Assembly (NCBI GenBank): GCA_027485365.1
Contig: JAIXRD010000039.1
Coordinates: forward strand, 1-14,333
Source of the DNA: Cryomorphaceae bacterium
GTDB taxonomy: Bacteria; Bacteroidota; Bacteroidia; Flavobacteriales_D; Crocinitomicaceae
Reading direction: 5' to 3'
DNA length: 14,333 bases
This document shows, one piece after another, positions 13,206-14,333 of this stretch. The notes below the pieces were generated by a model. That model ran no database searches, was not told where the DNA came from, and worked only from the letters and a program-made list of their open reading frames with translations. Each line of letters begins with the position of its first letter. Within the stretch, counting starts at the first letter, position 1. The translations under genes were made by a program, and so were the position numbers.

Positions 13206-14333
13206 TTAATTCAACTTAAAATGCTTATCCGCCTCATCGGCTACATAGTCGCCAATTGCTAATGAAGCTGTAGCGGCTGGTGACGGTGCGTTCAAGACAT
13301 GAATCGAATTTCCGTGGTACTCAATTCTAAAATCATCTCGGGTATCGCCGTCCTCAGCTAATAATAAGGCCCTTACCCCTGACCTCCCCGGCTTGATATC
13401 GTCCATGGTTAAGGAAGGAATCATTCGCTGCAAGGTTTTAAGGAATAATTTCTTAGAAAATGCGCGACGGTATTCGTTAATACCAAAGGACATATTCGAG
13501 AAAAATAATTTCCATGTTCCCTTGTATGTCAGGGCATCCCAGGTATCGCGAAGGGAGAAATCAGTTTTCCCATAACCTTCTCGTTTAAAGGTAAATACCG
13601 CATTGGGACCACATTCTATCTCACCATCTGTCATGCGGGTAAAATGTACTCCAAGAAAAGGGAAATCGGGATTTGGTGTCGGATAAATCAAGTGTTTTAC
13701 TTTATGTTTTGCTTGATCGGTTAGTTCATAATAATCTCCGCGAAACCCAACCACTTGCTCCTTTAATTTAACGCCATCTTTTCGCGCTAAGCGATCCGCT
13801 TGTAATCCTGCGCAATATACAGCAAACTTGGATTCAAATTCTCCATTGTTGGTAGTAAACAGGGTGCCGTCAGCAATTTTCATCACCGATTTCACTTCCG
13901 TGTTAAGCATCAATTTTGATGCTGGATTAATCGCTAACGCTAACTCTACCATTTTTGCAGTTGCTGCTCTAAAGTCAATTATTCCTGTGCAACCTACGTG
14001 TAAGGCAGCAATGCACTCCACATGCGGTTCAATTTCCTTAACTTCTTCAGGCGTTATTTTGCGCAAGCCTTCAATCTCGTTTTGAAGCCCAGTTTGGTAG
14101 ATTTTCTCCAGGTTTTGTAATTCTTTCTCTTCGGTGGCTACCACTACTTTTCCGCAGACATCATGGGGTATTCCGTATTCCTTAGCAAAGGCAACTAACT
14201 CACGGCGTCCCTGAATACAATTTCGTGCCTTTAACGAGCCTGGTTTGTAATAAAGCCCGGAGTGAATTACCCCAGAATTATGTCCAGTTTGATGATCTGA
14301 AAGTAAATTCTCTTTTTCAAAAAGAACTAACTT
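13206..14333 (-). CDS. lhgO: L-2-hydroxyglutarate oxidase (5' part missing)
   Basis: FAD-dependent oxidoreductase of the DAO family that oxidises L-2-hydroxyglutarate to 2-oxoglutarate; it serves as metabolite repair and, in E. coli, passes electrons to the membrane quinone pool. The frame stays open to the window edge, giving 375 visible residues; only about 25-30 N-terminal residues with the GxGxxG FAD motif are missing. The visible part starts in VLFEKE (end of the second Rossmann strand, acidic FAD ribose ligand). It continues with TGHNSGVIHSGLYYKPGSLKARNC, GIPHDVCGKVVVAT, VYCAGLQADRLA, GFRGDYYEL, FPFLGVHFTRM, ECGPNAVFTFKREGY, and the C-terminal FAD-binding GRSGVRALLL and NAPSPAATASLAIG. 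These are LhgO hallmarks. A GTG at 14144 could be mistaken for the start but lies well inside the conserved domain. It converges with mazG. Confidence 0.95.
   Translation of the reverse strand, partial: KLVLFEKENLLSDHQTGHNSGVIHSGLYYKPGSLKARNCIQGRRELVAFAKEYGIPHDVCGKVVVATEEKELQNLEKIYQTGLQNEIEGLRKITPEEVKEIEPHVECIAALHVGCTGIIDFRAATAKMVELALAINPASKLMLNTEVKSVMKIADGTLFTTNNGEFESKFAVYCAGLQADRLARKDGVKLKEQVVGFRGDYYELTDQAKHKVKHLIYPTPNPDFPFLGVHFTRMTDGEIECGPNAVFTFKREGYGKTDFSLRDTWDALTYKGTWKLFFSNMSFGINEYRRAFSKKLFLKTLQRMIPSLTMDDIKPGRSGVRALLLAEDGDTRDDFRIEYHGNSIHVLNAPSPAATASLAIGDYVADEADKHFKLN

Noticed and set aside
13828..14085. 85-codon plus-strand frame inside lhgO
   Set aside because: It is antisense to conserved LhgO sequence and its translation shows no recognisable domain.
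1..14333. CRISPR array, tRNA, rRNA, insertion sequence or attachment site
   Set aside because: No regularly spaced repeats, cloverleaf-like sequence, rRNA segments, transposase frame or terminal inverted repeats were seen on reading both strands by eye.

Overview
The window is a compact, AT-leaning bacterial chromosome segment that looks like Bacteroidota, probably a Flavobacteriia-like lineage. The case rests on the YfhO-family membrane protein, the PagL-like and GIN-domain (DUF2807) cell-envelope genes, A-rich start regions with no Shine-Dalgarno pattern, and several upstream TAnnTTTG boxes, the -7 element of Bacteroidota promoters. No rRNA, tRNA, transposon, integrase or CRISPR array was seen. 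No gene-free gap exceeds about 125 bp.

Left part (1-3832): the 3' part of an RhlE-type DEAD-box RNA helicase, then a small secreted or outer-membrane protein. A cassette of unknown function follows: a WYL-domain transcription regulator on the minus strand overlaps a 136-aa protein by 4 bp. Divergent from the regulator are a 158-aa protein that is a clear paralog of the 136-aa one and two small proteins I do not recognise (97 and 101 aa). This WYL/paralog-pair cassette is the best candidate here for something undescribed.

Centre (3829-8419, minus strand): an apparent operon pcm - sigma-54 response regulator - yfhO. It encodes a protein repair methyltransferase, an NtrC-type receiver/AAA+ regulator that ends without a DNA-binding domain, and a large multi-pass membrane protein of the YfhO/GT-C-like family. 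Divergent from it is a WbpP-like UDP-HexNAc 4-epimerase (8497-9462).

Right part (9451-14333): a minus-strand operon of four genes, each overlapping the next by 1 or 4 bp: PagL-like outer-membrane lipid A deacylase candidate, GIN-domain lipoprotein, 66-aa single-pass membrane protein, exonuclease III. Divergent from this is mazG (housecleaning NTP pyrophosphohydrolase). Converging on mazG is an L-2-hydroxyglutarate oxidase (lhgO) whose 5' end lies outside the window.

Most of the content is core housekeeping: RNA unwinding, protein and DNA repair, nucleotide sanitation, metabolite repair and envelope building. The accessory-looking part is 1222-3832.
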